This document shows, one piece after another, positions 31,245-39,440 of a DNA stretch of 64,000 nt. The position numbers were made by a program, and so were the translations under genes. Location: positions 1,178,001-1,242,000 of the forward strand of contig NZ_BLPG01000001.1 in the NCBI RefSeq assembly GCF_011764445.1, written 5' to 3'. The DNA is from Phytohabitans rumicis (GTDB lineage Bacteria; Actinomycetota; Actinomycetes; Mycobacteriales; Micromonosporaceae). Every line of letters starts with the position of its first letter. Within the stretch, counting starts at the first letter, position 1. Below the pieces are notes generated by a model. It was not told where the DNA came from and searched no databases. It saw only the letters and a program-made list of their open reading frames with translations.

Positions 31245-31973
31245 TCAGCGGGGCAGGCCGGTGGCCGTGGCCAGCGGGATCCGTTCGGTTCCGGCTACCA
31301 CGGCCTGGGCGAGGTCGGACAGGCGCAGGTTGCGGCTGCGGGCACTGCCACGCAGCAGCGTGAACGCTTCGGCCATGTCCAGGTGGAGCCGTTCGGCCAG
31401 GACACCCTTAGCCTGCTCGATCAGGACCCGGCTGCGCAGCGCGGTCTCCAACTGTTCGGTCAGGGTGTCGCGGCGATGGATGGCGCGTTGCTGCAGCAGT
31501 CCGATGGTGGCCACGTCGGCCAGGGCCTGACCGATCCGCAGCTTGCCCTCGTCCAGCGGGCCCGGAGCGGTGTCGAACAGGTTCAACGCGCCGATCACCT
31601 CCGCGCGCAGCCGCATCGGCACCGCATGAACCGCGGCGAAACCGACCTCAGCGGCGGCGGCGGTGAATCTAGGCCAGCGGCCCGCCGTGGTCAGGTCAGC
31701 GACCGACACGGGTTGGCCGGTGCGGAAGCAGTCCACGCACGGGCCCTGGTCGGTTTGCAGCTGGAACAGCTCCAGCAGCCGGGTCCGTTCGGAGGAGGCG
31801 GCCACCACGTGCAACGCGTCCCGCTGGTCGGTCAACAGCAGGCCGGCCGCCGACACGCCCAACAGCTGCACACACCGCTCGGTCAACCCGTGCAGGAAGT
31901 CGATCACGTCGAAATCGTCGACGAGGGTATCGGCCATCTCCACAAACATGTCGGCTAGCTGGACCTCGGCCAT
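31245..31973 (-). CDS. GAF-ANTAR RNA-binding antitermination regulator
   Basis: 242 residues from ATG 31973, chosen for GAGGTGA just upstream. Residues ~20-160 form a GAF sensor (LLGVSAAGLLLTDQRDALHV, TDQGPCVDCFRTGQPVSVAD, AVHAVPMRLRAEVIGALNLF). The C-terminal ~70 residues are an ANTAR domain (LEQTLRS-like ALRSRVLIEQAKGVLAERLH, AEAFTLLRGSARSRN). ANTAR proteins bind paired hairpins in nascent RNA and prevent termination. The Cys-bearing GPCVDC pattern is typical of actinobacterial GAF-ANTAR proteins and may sense redox state or a small ligand. A second, truncated paralogue is immediately upstream. Intact. Confidence 0.9.
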   Translation of the reverse strand: MAEVQLADMFVEMADTLVDDFDVIDFLHGLTERCVQLLGVSAAGLLLTDQRDALHVVAASSERTRLLELFQLQTDQGPCVDCFRTGQPVSVADLTTAGRWPRFTAAAAEVGFAAVHAVPMRLRAEVIGALNLFDTAPGPLDEGKLRIGQALADVATIGLLQQRAIHRRDTLTEQLETALRSRVLIEQAKGVLAERLHLDMAEAFTLLRGSARSRNLRLSDLAQAVVAGTERIPLATATGLPR

Positions 31974-32083
31974 CTCACTCACCTCGCCACACGGTAGACC
32001 CGCCCGCCTGGACATTAGACCTGCTCGCCCGGCGGCTGGCAGCCGCCCACCGAACGTGACGCGAGCGCGCCGAGTCGGGGACG

Positions 32084-32618
32084 TCAACGGCCACCACGGT
32101 CTCCGTCAGGTTTGGGGTGGAATCGCAGGCGTCGGGCGACCACGTCCGTGGCGACGTCATGCAGCCGCCGGTCGTGGGCGTACGCGTAGGCGCGCAGCCG
32201 GACCAGCGCCACCGCCGCGCTCACCCCCAGCTGCACGGTGACCATCCCGGTGGCCTGGTGCACCTGCGGATACGCGAGGGAGGCCGGCTCCGGCCGGCGC
32301 CCGTCCGGGTGCGGCCGCTCGTGCTGCACCGCGTCCAGCACCAGCGCGCAGGCGATGTCAGCCAACAGCAGCCCGTCGGCGAGCTGGTCACCGTCCAGGC
32401 CACCGGGCCGCGCGCGGTAAAGGTCCAGGACACCGACCCGGACCGCGCCGACGTGCAGCGGCAGCGCGAACACCGCACCCGCGCCGGCGGATGCTGCCGC
32501 GGGCGCGAACATCGGCCACCGGGCCAGGCAGTCCGCGCCCGTCAGGTCGGTAACCAGCGCCGGACCGCGGGCGTCAGGCCGGTCGCGTTGGTGCGGGCAC
32601 GATAGCGGACCGGATCAA
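32084..32618 (-). pseudogene. GAF-ANTAR paralogue lacking its N-terminus
   Basis: The frame holds the second half of a GAF domain (DLTGADCLARWPMFAPAA, AVFALPLHVGAVRVGVLDLY) and an ANTAR-like end (QATGMVTVQLGVSAAVALVR, DVATDVVARRLRF). Upstream the frame closes at a TGA near 32619 without any ATG/GTG/TTG before ATG 32512, which would start in mid-GAF. About 80 N-terminal residues are missing, so it is probably a remnant. A shortened protein from ATG 32512 cannot be excluded. Confidence 0.7.
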
Positions 32619-32663
32619 CCGGCTGTCGGCAAGTCCCGGCTCGGGCACCGGATCGAGGACGGG

Positions 32664-34004
32664 TCAGTGGATTGGGCCGTGGACGAAGATATCGAAGGCG
32701 TCATTGGTGTCTGATGGCACCAGGTTGGATGCCCCTGTCGTGAAGGTCACGTATCGGCCGTCGGCGCTGATCGCCGGCGCGAGACTGGCGGTGTTGGCTT
32801 GGACTCCCGTGGTTGAACGGCTGACCCGGGTCGTGGTGCCCATCCGCCGATCCCGCACGACGACGTCCCACGCATCGTTGGTGTCATCGGGCACGAGATT
32901 GCGTGCGCTGGAGAGGAAGGCTACATATCGGCCGCTGGCGCTCATGACCGGCACGGCACTGTTAGTGACGCCCTCCGCGCCGCTGGTGGACACGCTGATC
33001 CGAGTCGTCGTACCGGCCCGCCGATCCCTCACGAACACATCCGGGACCCTGTTGCTGTCGCCAGGTACCAGGTTCGACGCGGCGGAGGTGAAGGCGACGT
33101 AGCGGCCGTTGGCGCTGATCGCCGGGAGGTAGGTGTCGCCGGCGGCTTGGCGTTCTGTGTTCGAGACGCTGATCCGAACGGTGGTACGGGCCCACCGGTC
33201 ACGGATGAACACATCTGAGGTGCCGTTGCTGTCGCCAGGTACCAGGTTCGACGCGGCGGAGGTGAACGCAACGTACCGGCCGTTGGCGCTGATCGCCGGA
33301 GTCGCACTGTCGTGATTGGTGCCCTGCCTGCCCCGGCTGGACACGCTGGCCCTGGTGGTGATTCTCGTCAGCCGATCCCGCACGAACACGTCGACGGTGC
33401 CGTTGGTGTCACCCGCGACCAGGTTCGAGGCGGTGGATGTAAAGGCAAGGTAGCGGCCGTCGGTGCTGATGGTGTGGTTGTACGTGCTGGCGTTCGCCTC
33501 AACCCCTGTGCTTGACAGGTTTGCCCGGACGGTGGTCCCGGCCACGCGGTCACGCACGAACAGGTCGGTCATCTCGTTGGTGTCACGAGGCACCAAGCCC
33601 GGCGCGCCAGACGTGAAGGCCACATACCGGCCGTTGCCGCTGATGGCCGGAGACATACCGCCGGAGTTCCTGCCGTCGTCGGCTGTACCCACGGCACTGA
33701 TCCGTGTGGTGATACGGGTGCGCCGGTCCCGCACGAACACGTCGATGTCGCCGTTGACGTCGCCGGCCACCAGGTTCGACGCGTAGGAACTGAAGGCGAC
33801 ATACCGCCCATCCCCACTGACCGCCGAGATGGTGACCTGTTCATTTCCCTGCACCCCGGCAGTGGACACGCTCACCCTGTCCGTCCTCGCGCCGTGTGCC
33901 GCAGCCGGCCCGGCCGCCCTGGCCGGCGAACCCGGGAGACCGGTCGCGATCAACAGGCCCGCGGATGCGATAATTGATGACAATCTATCTCGGATGACAA
34001 ACAT
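32664..34004 (-). CDS. Secreted seven-repeat beta-propeller (TolB/PD40-like)
   Basis: 446 residues with a signal peptide (SSIIASAGLLIATGLPGSPARA). Seven repeats of about 55 residues follow, each reading like ISANGRYVAFTSAASNLV, then PGDxNGxxDVFVRDR, then TTTRISVS. The DxNGxxD loop in each repeat resembles calcium-binding loops. The last repeat lacks its final strand, while the N-terminus supplies TDRVSVSTAGV, so the propeller probably closes by the usual N/C strand swap. No catalytic motif was found. Likely a surface or secreted binding protein; intact. Confidence 0.85.
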   Translation of the reverse strand: MFVIRDRLSSIIASAGLLIATGLPGSPARAAGPAAAHGARTDRVSVSTAGVQGNEQVTISAVSGDGRYVAFSSYASNLVAGDVNGDIDVFVRDRRTRITTRISAVGTADDGRNSGGMSPAISGNGRYVAFTSGAPGLVPRDTNEMTDLFVRDRVAGTTVRANLSSTGVEANASTYNHTISTDGRYLAFTSTASNLVAGDTNGTVDVFVRDRLTRITTRASVSSRGRQGTNHDSATPAISANGRYVAFTSAASNLVPGDSNGTSDVFIRDRWARTTVRISVSNTERQAAGDTYLPAISANGRYVAFTSAASNLVPGDSNRVPDVFVRDRRAGTTTRISVSTSGAEGVTNSAVPVMSASGRYVAFLSSARNLVPDDTNDAWDVVVRDRRMGTTTRVSRSTTGVQANTASLAPAISADGRYVTFTTGASNLVPSDTNDAFDIFVHGPIH

Positions 34005-34619
34005 TGGAAGTCTCCAGTCCGCGTCGAGCGTGGCCTGGGTCCAGAGTCACCGAGATGACTTCAAGCTACACCGCGCGATAGGTGGGAGTGTGGAAGCGAA
34101 GTGCCAATTCCGACGCACGCTTCCGATACACCGGGCCTCGTGACGGCAGCGCTGTCAGAGGCGGAAGGGGTACGCCCGAATCAGCCTCGGCGCGTGCTGA
34201 GACTCCGGGGCGAACCAGCGGAGTCGCAGCGCGTGTCGCCAGGGACTGCAGCTCGCTCGTGCGCTTCTCCTTGACGCGCAGTCGGCGGGGAACCAGCCGT
34301 CAAGGAGGCTGTCGACGCGCTCCGCAGCACCGCAGACGACGAGATTAAGCCCGTAATCGCCGGTTCGACCTGTCCGGATCTGCCGCTGCCCGAGCGTGAA
34401 TAACCCCAGGCGGGCGTGCGACATCCTCAGCCTCGATCCACGGGTTTGATCTATGGCGGCCGTTGTTTCGGGATGTTCGCGGCATGCTGATCTTGTTGGT
34501 GACGGTGGGCAGGGGTGATCCGCCGATCAAGGATCGTCGGTCTGCTCGCGGGGCGGTCGGGGTGGTCGGGCTTGGGGTGTGGCCGGCGCCGGCTGCCAGG
34601 TTCGTCTGATGTAGACGGT
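34005..34619. other. Gene-free stretch with a possible C-terminal remnant
   Basis: No full gene. A plus-strand frame without start at about 34265-34402 reads EPAVKEAVDALRSTADDEIK and ends PDLPLPERE before TAA; it looks like a real C-terminus of unknown family. The rest, up to the transposase scrap at 34620, shows nothing recognisable. Confidence 0.35.
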
Positions 34620-34735
34620 TCAGGCCGGTGGGGCGTGTACGGCGGTGAACAGGTTGTCCCAGGCGTGCTGCCAGGGCCAGCGCCGCGGTAGGTGCACCCG
34701 CGTCACGCTCGCCGGCCCGCGCGTGCGGGAACGCC
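34620..34735 (-). mobile_element. IS1380-like transposase C-terminal remnant
   Basis: The minus frame reads PASVTRVHLPRRWPWQHAWD then NLFTAVHAPPA and stops, which matches my recollection of the C-terminus of actinobacterial IS1380-type transposases. Nothing upstream of about 34735 continues it; the GlxA-type gene begins within 12 bp. Only a scrap of an old insertion. Confidence 0.6.
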
Positions 34736-34746
34736 GAGTTGCGTCA

Positions 34747-35697
34747 TCAGGTTTCGCTGAAGGTCCGTCGGTAAATGCCGGGTGTGGTGCCGAGATGCAC
34801 CCGGAACCGGCGACGTAGGTTGACCGCTGAGGCGAGTCCGACCCGGGTGGCGATGGCTTCCACCGGAAGGTCGGTCTGTTCCAGCAGTATTCGTGCCGCG
34901 TCGAGGCGTTGGCCGAGCAGCCACTGTCCCGGGCTGGTGCCGAGCTGTTCGGTGAAGCGGCGGGCGAGGGTTCGGCTGGACAGTCCGGCGCGTTCGGCGA
35001 GGTGGTCGAGGGTCAGTGGGGTGTCGAGGTGGGAGGTGGCCCACTCCAGCAGTGGCGCCAACGACTCGTCCGCCCTGGCCGGTGCGGGGTGTGCGGCGTA
35101 CTGGAGTTGGCTGCCTTCCCTGTGCGGTGGCAGGACCATGCGCCGGGCGACCTGGGCGGCGTACGCCGCGCCGTGGTCGGAACGCACCAGGTGCAGGCAC
35201 AGGTCGATGCCCGCGCCGGTCCCGGCGCTGGTCGCCACATCGCCGTGGTCCACAAAGAGCACGTCCGGATCCACCCGCACCTCGGGGAAGGCGGCGGCCA
35301 ACTGGACGGCGCTGCGCCAGTGGGTGGTGGCACGGCGGCCATCGAGCAGTCCGGCCTGAGCGAGCACGAACGCCCCCGTGCAGATGGCGACGATCCTCGC
35401 CCCGCGCCGGTGGGCGCCCCGCAGCGCCTCGGCGACGTTCGGCGACACGAGTGCGCCGGGCGGCTGCCAGCCGGGGACGACCACGGTGTCCGCTTCCCGT
35501 AGGGCGGCCAGCCCCGCCTCGACGAGCATCGCGTAGCCGGCGGTGGTCGGCAGGGGTCCGGGGCGCTCGGCGCAGACCCGGAAGCTGTAGTGGGGCGGCG
35601 CGTCCTGCGGAACGGTACCGAAGACCTCGGAGGCACAGGCCAGCTCGAAGGGCGACTGCGGCGCGGTGACCAGGGCCACCACCCGATGAAGGGTCAT
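34747..35697 (-). CDS. GlxA-type regulator (DJ-1/PfpI amidotransferase fold plus AraC HTH)
   Basis: 316 residues. N-terminal ~170: class I glutamine amidotransferase-like/DJ-1 domain (VVALVTAPQSPFELACASEV, ADTVVVPGWQ, and IVAICTGAFVLAQAGLLDG with the elbow Cys). C-terminal: AraC HTH pair (LTLDHLAERAGLSSRTLARR, VEAIATRVGLASAVNLRRRF), ending GTTPGIYRR. It is divergent from the hydrolase gene at 35768 (70 bp), its likely target. Intact. Confidence 0.92.
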   Translation of the reverse strand: MTLHRVVALVTAPQSPFELACASEVFGTVPQDAPPHYSFRVCAERPGPLPTTAGYAMLVEAGLAALREADTVVVPGWQPPGALVSPNVAEALRGAHRRGARIVAICTGAFVLAQAGLLDGRRATTHWRSAVQLAAAFPEVRVDPDVLFVDHGDVATSAGTGAGIDLCLHLVRSDHGAAYAAQVARRMVLPPHREGSQLQYAAHPAPARADESLAPLLEWATSHLDTPLTLDHLAERAGLSSRTLARRFTEQLGTSPGQWLLGQRLDAARILLEQTDLPVEAIATRVGLASAVNLRRRFRVHLGTTPGIYRRTFSET

Positions 35698-35767
35698 GGC
35701 AGGAATGTACCTAAGGGTGTCGTTCCAGACTCTCGGCGGGAAGGCCGGCCCCGGTCACAGTGGACCC

Positions 35768-36607
35768 ATGAGTGAGATCGTCGAAACGACAGTGCTGCGC
35801 ACCGAGATCCAGGTCGACGGCGAGATGGCCAGCTACCTGACCGTGGAGCAGGACGGCCCGGCCGTGTTGCTGCTGCACGGAACGTACTGGAGCCGGGTCT
35901 GGCTGCCGGTGCTGGACCGCCTCGCTGCGGCGGGGCTGCGGCCCGTCGCGGTCGACCTGCCCGGACTTGGGCGCTCGGGCGGCGAACTCACCCTGGAAAC
36001 GGGCACGGTCCCGGCCCTCGCGGATTGGGTGGCGCGCTTCGCCTCCGCGGTGCGGCTCTGCGGGCCGATCGCCGTAGCGGGTCATGACATCGGCGGCGCC
36101 GTCGCCCAGCACCTGCTCGTCCACGATCGGCTGGAAGTGTCCCGGCTGGCATTGGTCAACTCGGTCACCTACGACTCCTGGCCGGTGTCCGGCGTGGCCC
36201 GGTTCCGGGACCCGCAGGTCGTCGCCGCCATTACCGCCGACGAGATTCTCGCCGCCCGCCGGCAAGCCGTGACAGCGGCGCTGGCCGGTGCCGCCACCGA
36301 GCAACGGATCGCGGACTATCTGGATCCGTGGACCGATGCGCGGGTTCGCCGCTCCTGGATGGCCCTGGCCGGCGCGGCCGACAACCGCTACACCCGCGAT
36401 GCCGTTCCCGCGCTGCGGCAGAACGCGACACCCAAGTTGCTGATCTGGGGCGAGGACGACGACTTCCAGAAGGTGGAGTACGCCGAGCGGTTCGCCGCGG
36501 AGATCCCGCACACCACACTCATACGCATCCCGGATGCAGGGCACATCCCCACCGAGAACGCGCCCGGCCAGGTCGCGCGCGCACTCATTGACTTCTTCAC
36601 GGCGTAG
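35768..36607 (+). CDS. Alpha/beta hydrolase (GHDxGG type)
   Basis: 279 residues from ATG 35768. Oxyanion region LLLHGTYWSRVW, then VDLPGLGRSGGE; nucleophile elbow AGHDIGGAVAQHLL carries Asp rather than Ser, as in haloalkane dehalogenases and epoxide hydrolases. Acid region LLIWGEDDDFQKVEY, His in DAGHIPTENAP near the C-terminus. Asp nucleophile plus His suggests an ether, epoxide or halide substrate, but a carboxylic ester hydrolase cannot be excluded. Divergent from and probably controlled by the GlxA-type regulator. Confidence 0.87.
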   Translation: MSEIVETTVLRTEIQVDGEMASYLTVEQDGPAVLLLHGTYWSRVWLPVLDRLAAAGLRPVAVDLPGLGRSGGELTLETGTVPALADWVARFASAVRLCGPIAVAGHDIGGAVAQHLLVHDRLEVSRLALVNSVTYDSWPVSGVARFRDPQVVAAITADEILAARRQAVTAALAGAATEQRIADYLDPWTDARVRRSWMALAGAADNRYTRDAVPALRQNATPKLLIWGEDDDFQKVEYAERFAAEIPHTTLIRIPDAGHIPTENAPGQVARALIDFFTA

Positions 36608-36796
36608 AGGCTGACTGGGCGGTATGAGCGCTGCCGCCGTCGTTTCGGTCACTACGGGTGGGATTCGTCGTCACCGCATGCCGGCGGCGGGACGATGATG
36701 CCGACGAGAATGGGTCCAGCGAGTGCCCGTAGACAAGGACGGCGGTACGGCCGCACTGCGGCCGAGCCGTAGCGCTTGTTCGTCGCGACAGAAAGC

Positions 36797-37084
36797 ATGA
36801 CCGCATCCTCATTGGACGGCCGCCGGTTCGCCGCTGTCGCGAACGTTGGCGGCGAGGTCGGCGCAGACACTGTCTTCGAGTATCAGGAACGCGACGGCGA
36901 GGTCTGGGCGACCTACCGCGGTGGCGCGGTACGTCGTGGCTTCATTGTCGGCACCCGTACCCGCGACACGCTCGACATCCGTTACGTCCAACTCAACGAC
37001 AGCGGCGAGACGTCCAGCGGGTATTGCCGGTCCACGATCCACGTGTTGGATCGAGCAGGTGCTGGTTACCCCAGCTTGGCTTGA
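36797..37084 (+). CDS. Small conserved protein of the family often labelled N-acetylglutamate synthase
   Basis: About 95 residues: LDGRRFAAVANVGGEVGADT, FEYQERDGEVWATYRGGAVR, GFIVGTRTRDTLDIRYVQLN, ETSSGYCRSTIHVL. This beta-rich pattern (antiparallel barrel-like) matches small proteins sometimes mislabelled as N-acetylglutamate synthase. Compared with them the last ~15 residues look lost or out of frame after HVLDRAG. The ribosome binding site is weak. Function unknown. Confidence 0.6.
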   Translation: MTASSLDGRRFAAVANVGGEVGADTVFEYQERDGEVWATYRGGAVRRGFIVGTRTRDTLDIRYVQLNDSGETSSGYCRSTIHVLDRAGAGYPSLA

Positions 37085-37374
37085 CCCGCCCCCGTCGGCC
37101 TTGACCGTGGCCTCGGCCATGCCACACTCGGCAGCGATGTCCGCATTGGACAGTCTGCGGTGACCGCCGCGTCGCCACGCAAACCACCATCAGGAAGCGT
37201 GGAGCGGTTGGCCGGCTGGGCCCGACCCGACCTGTACATCCGCGACGTGCCATCCAAGATCAGGGTGAGCAACGGGTCGAGCAAGACACCCAACCGCTCC
37301 GGCGGTTGTCATAAGCCGGTTTCGTTGCACCGCCGCGAATTGGCCAGGCGCGATCCGGGCCGCGCTGGCGCGGC

Positions 37375-38220
37375 CTACCGGAAGGCGGAGATGTGGCCCT
37401 GGACCCAGCCGGCGAAGGTGCGTGGCGCGCGGCCGAGCACCTGCTCGACCGTGGGGCTGATCCGCTGCTCGGCGGGGGTCGGCTCGCCGAGGACGGCGAG
37501 TGTGGTTTCGACCGCCCATTCGGGCATGAACCGCAGCATCTGTGTGCGTGCTTCATCGCGGGTCTGCTCGACGAACCGGATGGGCTCCCTGAGTACGTCG
37601 CCGATGGCGTTGGCGCGCTGTCGCGGCGTGGTGAGCGCCGGCCCCGTCAACTCATAGATCTGCCCGGCGTGGCCGTCCTCCCGCAACGTCGTGGCCGCTA
37701 CGTCGGCGATGTCGGCGGGATCAACCGTCGGCATCCCGACGTCACCGAATGGCGCGATGACCGTCCGCTGGGTACGGACCGATTCCGCCCAGGCGTACAT
37801 GTTGGAGTTGAAGCCACCTGGTCGCAGAATCGTCCAATCCAGACCCGACTGCCGCACGGCGTCTTCGATAGACCGCAACAGGACGCCGTGGGAGTGGGAA
37901 TCCGGCCGGGTGCCGACTCCTTGCGAGGACAGCAACACAACTCTTCGTACTCCCGCGGATTTGGCCAGGTCGAGGATGTTTCGTGGCTTCAACGCCTGGG
38001 CGCTGGCGCCGCCGTCGTGCAGGAACAGCGCGTCGGCGCCATCGAAGGCGGGCCGAAGACCCTCCGGGTCGGTCAGATCCGCCGCGGCGACTTGTACACC
38101 CTTCGGCACGGCCGCTTCCCCGACTCTGCGAGACACTGCCGTCACCTTCTCACCGGATGCCGCGAGCGCCTGGACAAGCGGCCGGCCAACGTTTCCGGTC
38201 GCTCCCGTAACTACGATCAT
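37375..38220 (-). CDS. NmrA-like NAD(P)-binding oxidoreductase
   Basis: 281 residues. N-terminal GATGNVGRPLVQAL is a canonical GxxGxxG dinucleotide loop, followed by AADLTDPEGLRPAFDGADAL, VVLLSSQGVGTRP and ILRPGGFNSNMYAWAE as in NmrA/atypical SDRs (azoreductase or quinone reductase-like). RBS AAGGAAG precedes ATG 38220. Divergent from the HxlR-type gene, whose family often controls such redox enzymes in response to electrophiles. Intact. Confidence 0.88.
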   Translation of the reverse strand: MIVVTGATGNVGRPLVQALAASGEKVTAVSRRVGEAAVPKGVQVAAADLTDPEGLRPAFDGADALFLHDGGASAQALKPRNILDLAKSAGVRRVVLLSSQGVGTRPDSHSHGVLLRSIEDAVRQSGLDWTILRPGGFNSNMYAWAESVRTQRTVIAPFGDVGMPTVDPADIADVAATTLREDGHAGQIYELTGPALTTPRQRANAIGDVLREPIRFVEQTRDEARTQMLRFMPEWAVETTLAVLGEPTPAEQRISPTVEQVLGRAPRTFAGWVQGHISAFR

Positions 38221-38298
38221 CGAATTGCTTCCTTGTCAGGTCACTGTTTCCACGGCCTGGTGGCCGGGAACGGAGTGACGCTAACATCGCCGGTATAG

Positions 38299-38308
38299 TA
38301 GGTACCTA
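38299..38308. promoter_or_regulatory. Palindrome TAGGTACCTA in the divergent NmrA/HxlR intergenic region
   Basis: A perfect 10-bp palindrome 31 bp upstream of the HxlR-type start and 79 bp from the NmrA-like start. Its position fits autoregulation by the HxlR-family protein; no direct evidence. Confidence 0.4.
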
Positions 38309-38338
38309 GGGGAAAGTGACTATGCCGGAGGGACGTAC

Positions 38339-38731
38339 ATGACTGGCAAGCCGACCTGGAAGTCGCGCACGCCGACCGACCCCGAGGACGCCTGCCCGAT
38401 CGACCCCGTCGTGGACATCGTGTTCAGCCGGTGGACCACACCGATCCTGTGGACCCTGAACGAGCACGGCCGGCAGCGCTTCGTTGAGCTGGCGCGGCGG
38501 ATAACCACGATCACGCCGAAGGTGCTGACGCAGCGGCTGCGCCAACTCGAACGGGACGGCCTGATCGTGCGCACCTATCACCCCGAAATCCCGCCCCGAG
38601 TCGAGTACGAGATCAGCGACCTCGGTCGCAGCCTCGCCCCACTCTTCGCGCACCTGGCTGACTGGGCGAGCACCAAACTCGACACGGTGGAGCAGGCCAG
38701 GCGCGACTACGACGCCAAGGCGACCCGGTAG
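38339..38731 (+). CDS. HxlR-family winged-helix regulator
   Basis: 130 residues from ATG 38339 with GGAGG upstream. It carries the HxlR signature: Cys in DACPIDPVVDIVFSRWT, then ILWTLNEHGRQRFVELARR, ITPKVLTQRLRQLERDGLIV, PPRVEYEISDLGRSLAPLF. The single Cys near the N-terminus is the usual redox or electrophile sensor in this family. Probably represses the divergent NmrA-like oxidoreductase. Intact. Confidence 0.93.
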   Translation: MTGKPTWKSRTPTDPEDACPIDPVVDIVFSRWTTPILWTLNEHGRQRFVELARRITTITPKVLTQRLRQLERDGLIVRTYHPEIPPRVEYEISDLGRSLAPLFAHLADWASTKLDTVEQARRDYDAKATR

Positions 38732-38806
38732 CCTGCCGCGATCAGGCACGACAAAGACACCACGACCACATTCCTCACCGGTCTTGGTTCGCCGGTGTTG
38801 CCCTCG

Positions 38807-38874
38807 ACAACACGGACTAAGATGTCCGTTTGTTGCTATTTGCCGCCGAGGGGAAACGCGGCGAACCAGGAACC
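38807..38874. repeat. Diverged repeat, copy A
   Basis: Shares with 43688-43754 the blocks AAGATGTC, TTGTT, CGAGGGGAA and CGGCGAACCA in the same order and spacing, over about 68 bases at roughly three-quarters identity by eye. The shared part is not read in the same frame, so it is probably non-coding. Confidence 0.5.
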
Positions 38875-38949
38875 GTCTTCATGGTCGCGGCGACAGCGGC
38901 ATGGCGATTCCGTCGTTGCTGGGAGGCTCGGCCACGACCTAAAGTTGGC

Positions 38950-39191
38950 TTCATGTCAAGGCCCGCCGAGTCCAACGTGATCCGTGTCGTCACGGCGGCG
39001 ATGTGCGACAGAAGGATCAGGGGTTCGAAGACGCCGCCGTAGACTGGTCCGTATTCGGACGGCGGCAGCAGATGGTCGGGTAGCCAGACACTGTCGAAGC
39101 CCAAGACTTCGGCCCGGCGGGCCACCTCGACGATCCGCCGCGGGTCAGCTTCTGCCGACTCGTCGGGCAATACCACGCCGAGTCGCATCAC
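38950..39191 (-). pseudogene. LLM-class flavin oxidoreductase N-terminal fragment
   Basis: About 80 residues of the luciferase-like family: MRLGVVLPDESAEADPRRIV, GFDSVWLPDHLLPP, EPLILLSHIAAVTTRITLDS. Similarity stops at about 38950; a normal protein has some 200 more residues. Its ATG overlaps the stop of the hydrolase fragment (TGATG), so both are remnants of one former operon. Confidence 0.8.
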
Positions 39192-39440
39192 GCCTCAGAC
39201 CGCAGTAGTGCGCCGGGATGAACCCTATCAAGGAACCCTTCGATCGCATGCTCCCACTGCGCTGCTCTCTCCATGGCGATCAGGTGCCCAGAATCGATCT
39301 CGACACTGTGGGCGCCGCGTATGTTGGCGATCAGCTCAGCCGGGTGCGATGGCGCGACCAAGACGTCAGCCGTGGTGACGTCAAGAGCTTTGAGCCACCG
39401 CACGGCGAGAGCGAAGAGGTCGTTGTGGTCAGCGACGGAT
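39188..39440 (-). pseudogene. Alpha/beta hydrolase C-terminal fragment
   Basis: The frame carries an alpha/beta-hydrolase end: VLVAPSHPAELIANIRGAHS (acid region area), then EIDSGHLIAMERAAQWEHAI with the His of the triad. No nucleophile part remains, because the flippase-like gene ends at 39429. Overlaps the LLM-fragment start. Truncated on its 5' side. Confidence 0.7.

Noticed and set aside
32700-33840. Regular ~165-bp repeats as possible non-coding array
   Set aside because: They encode blades of the secreted propeller in one uninterrupted frame.
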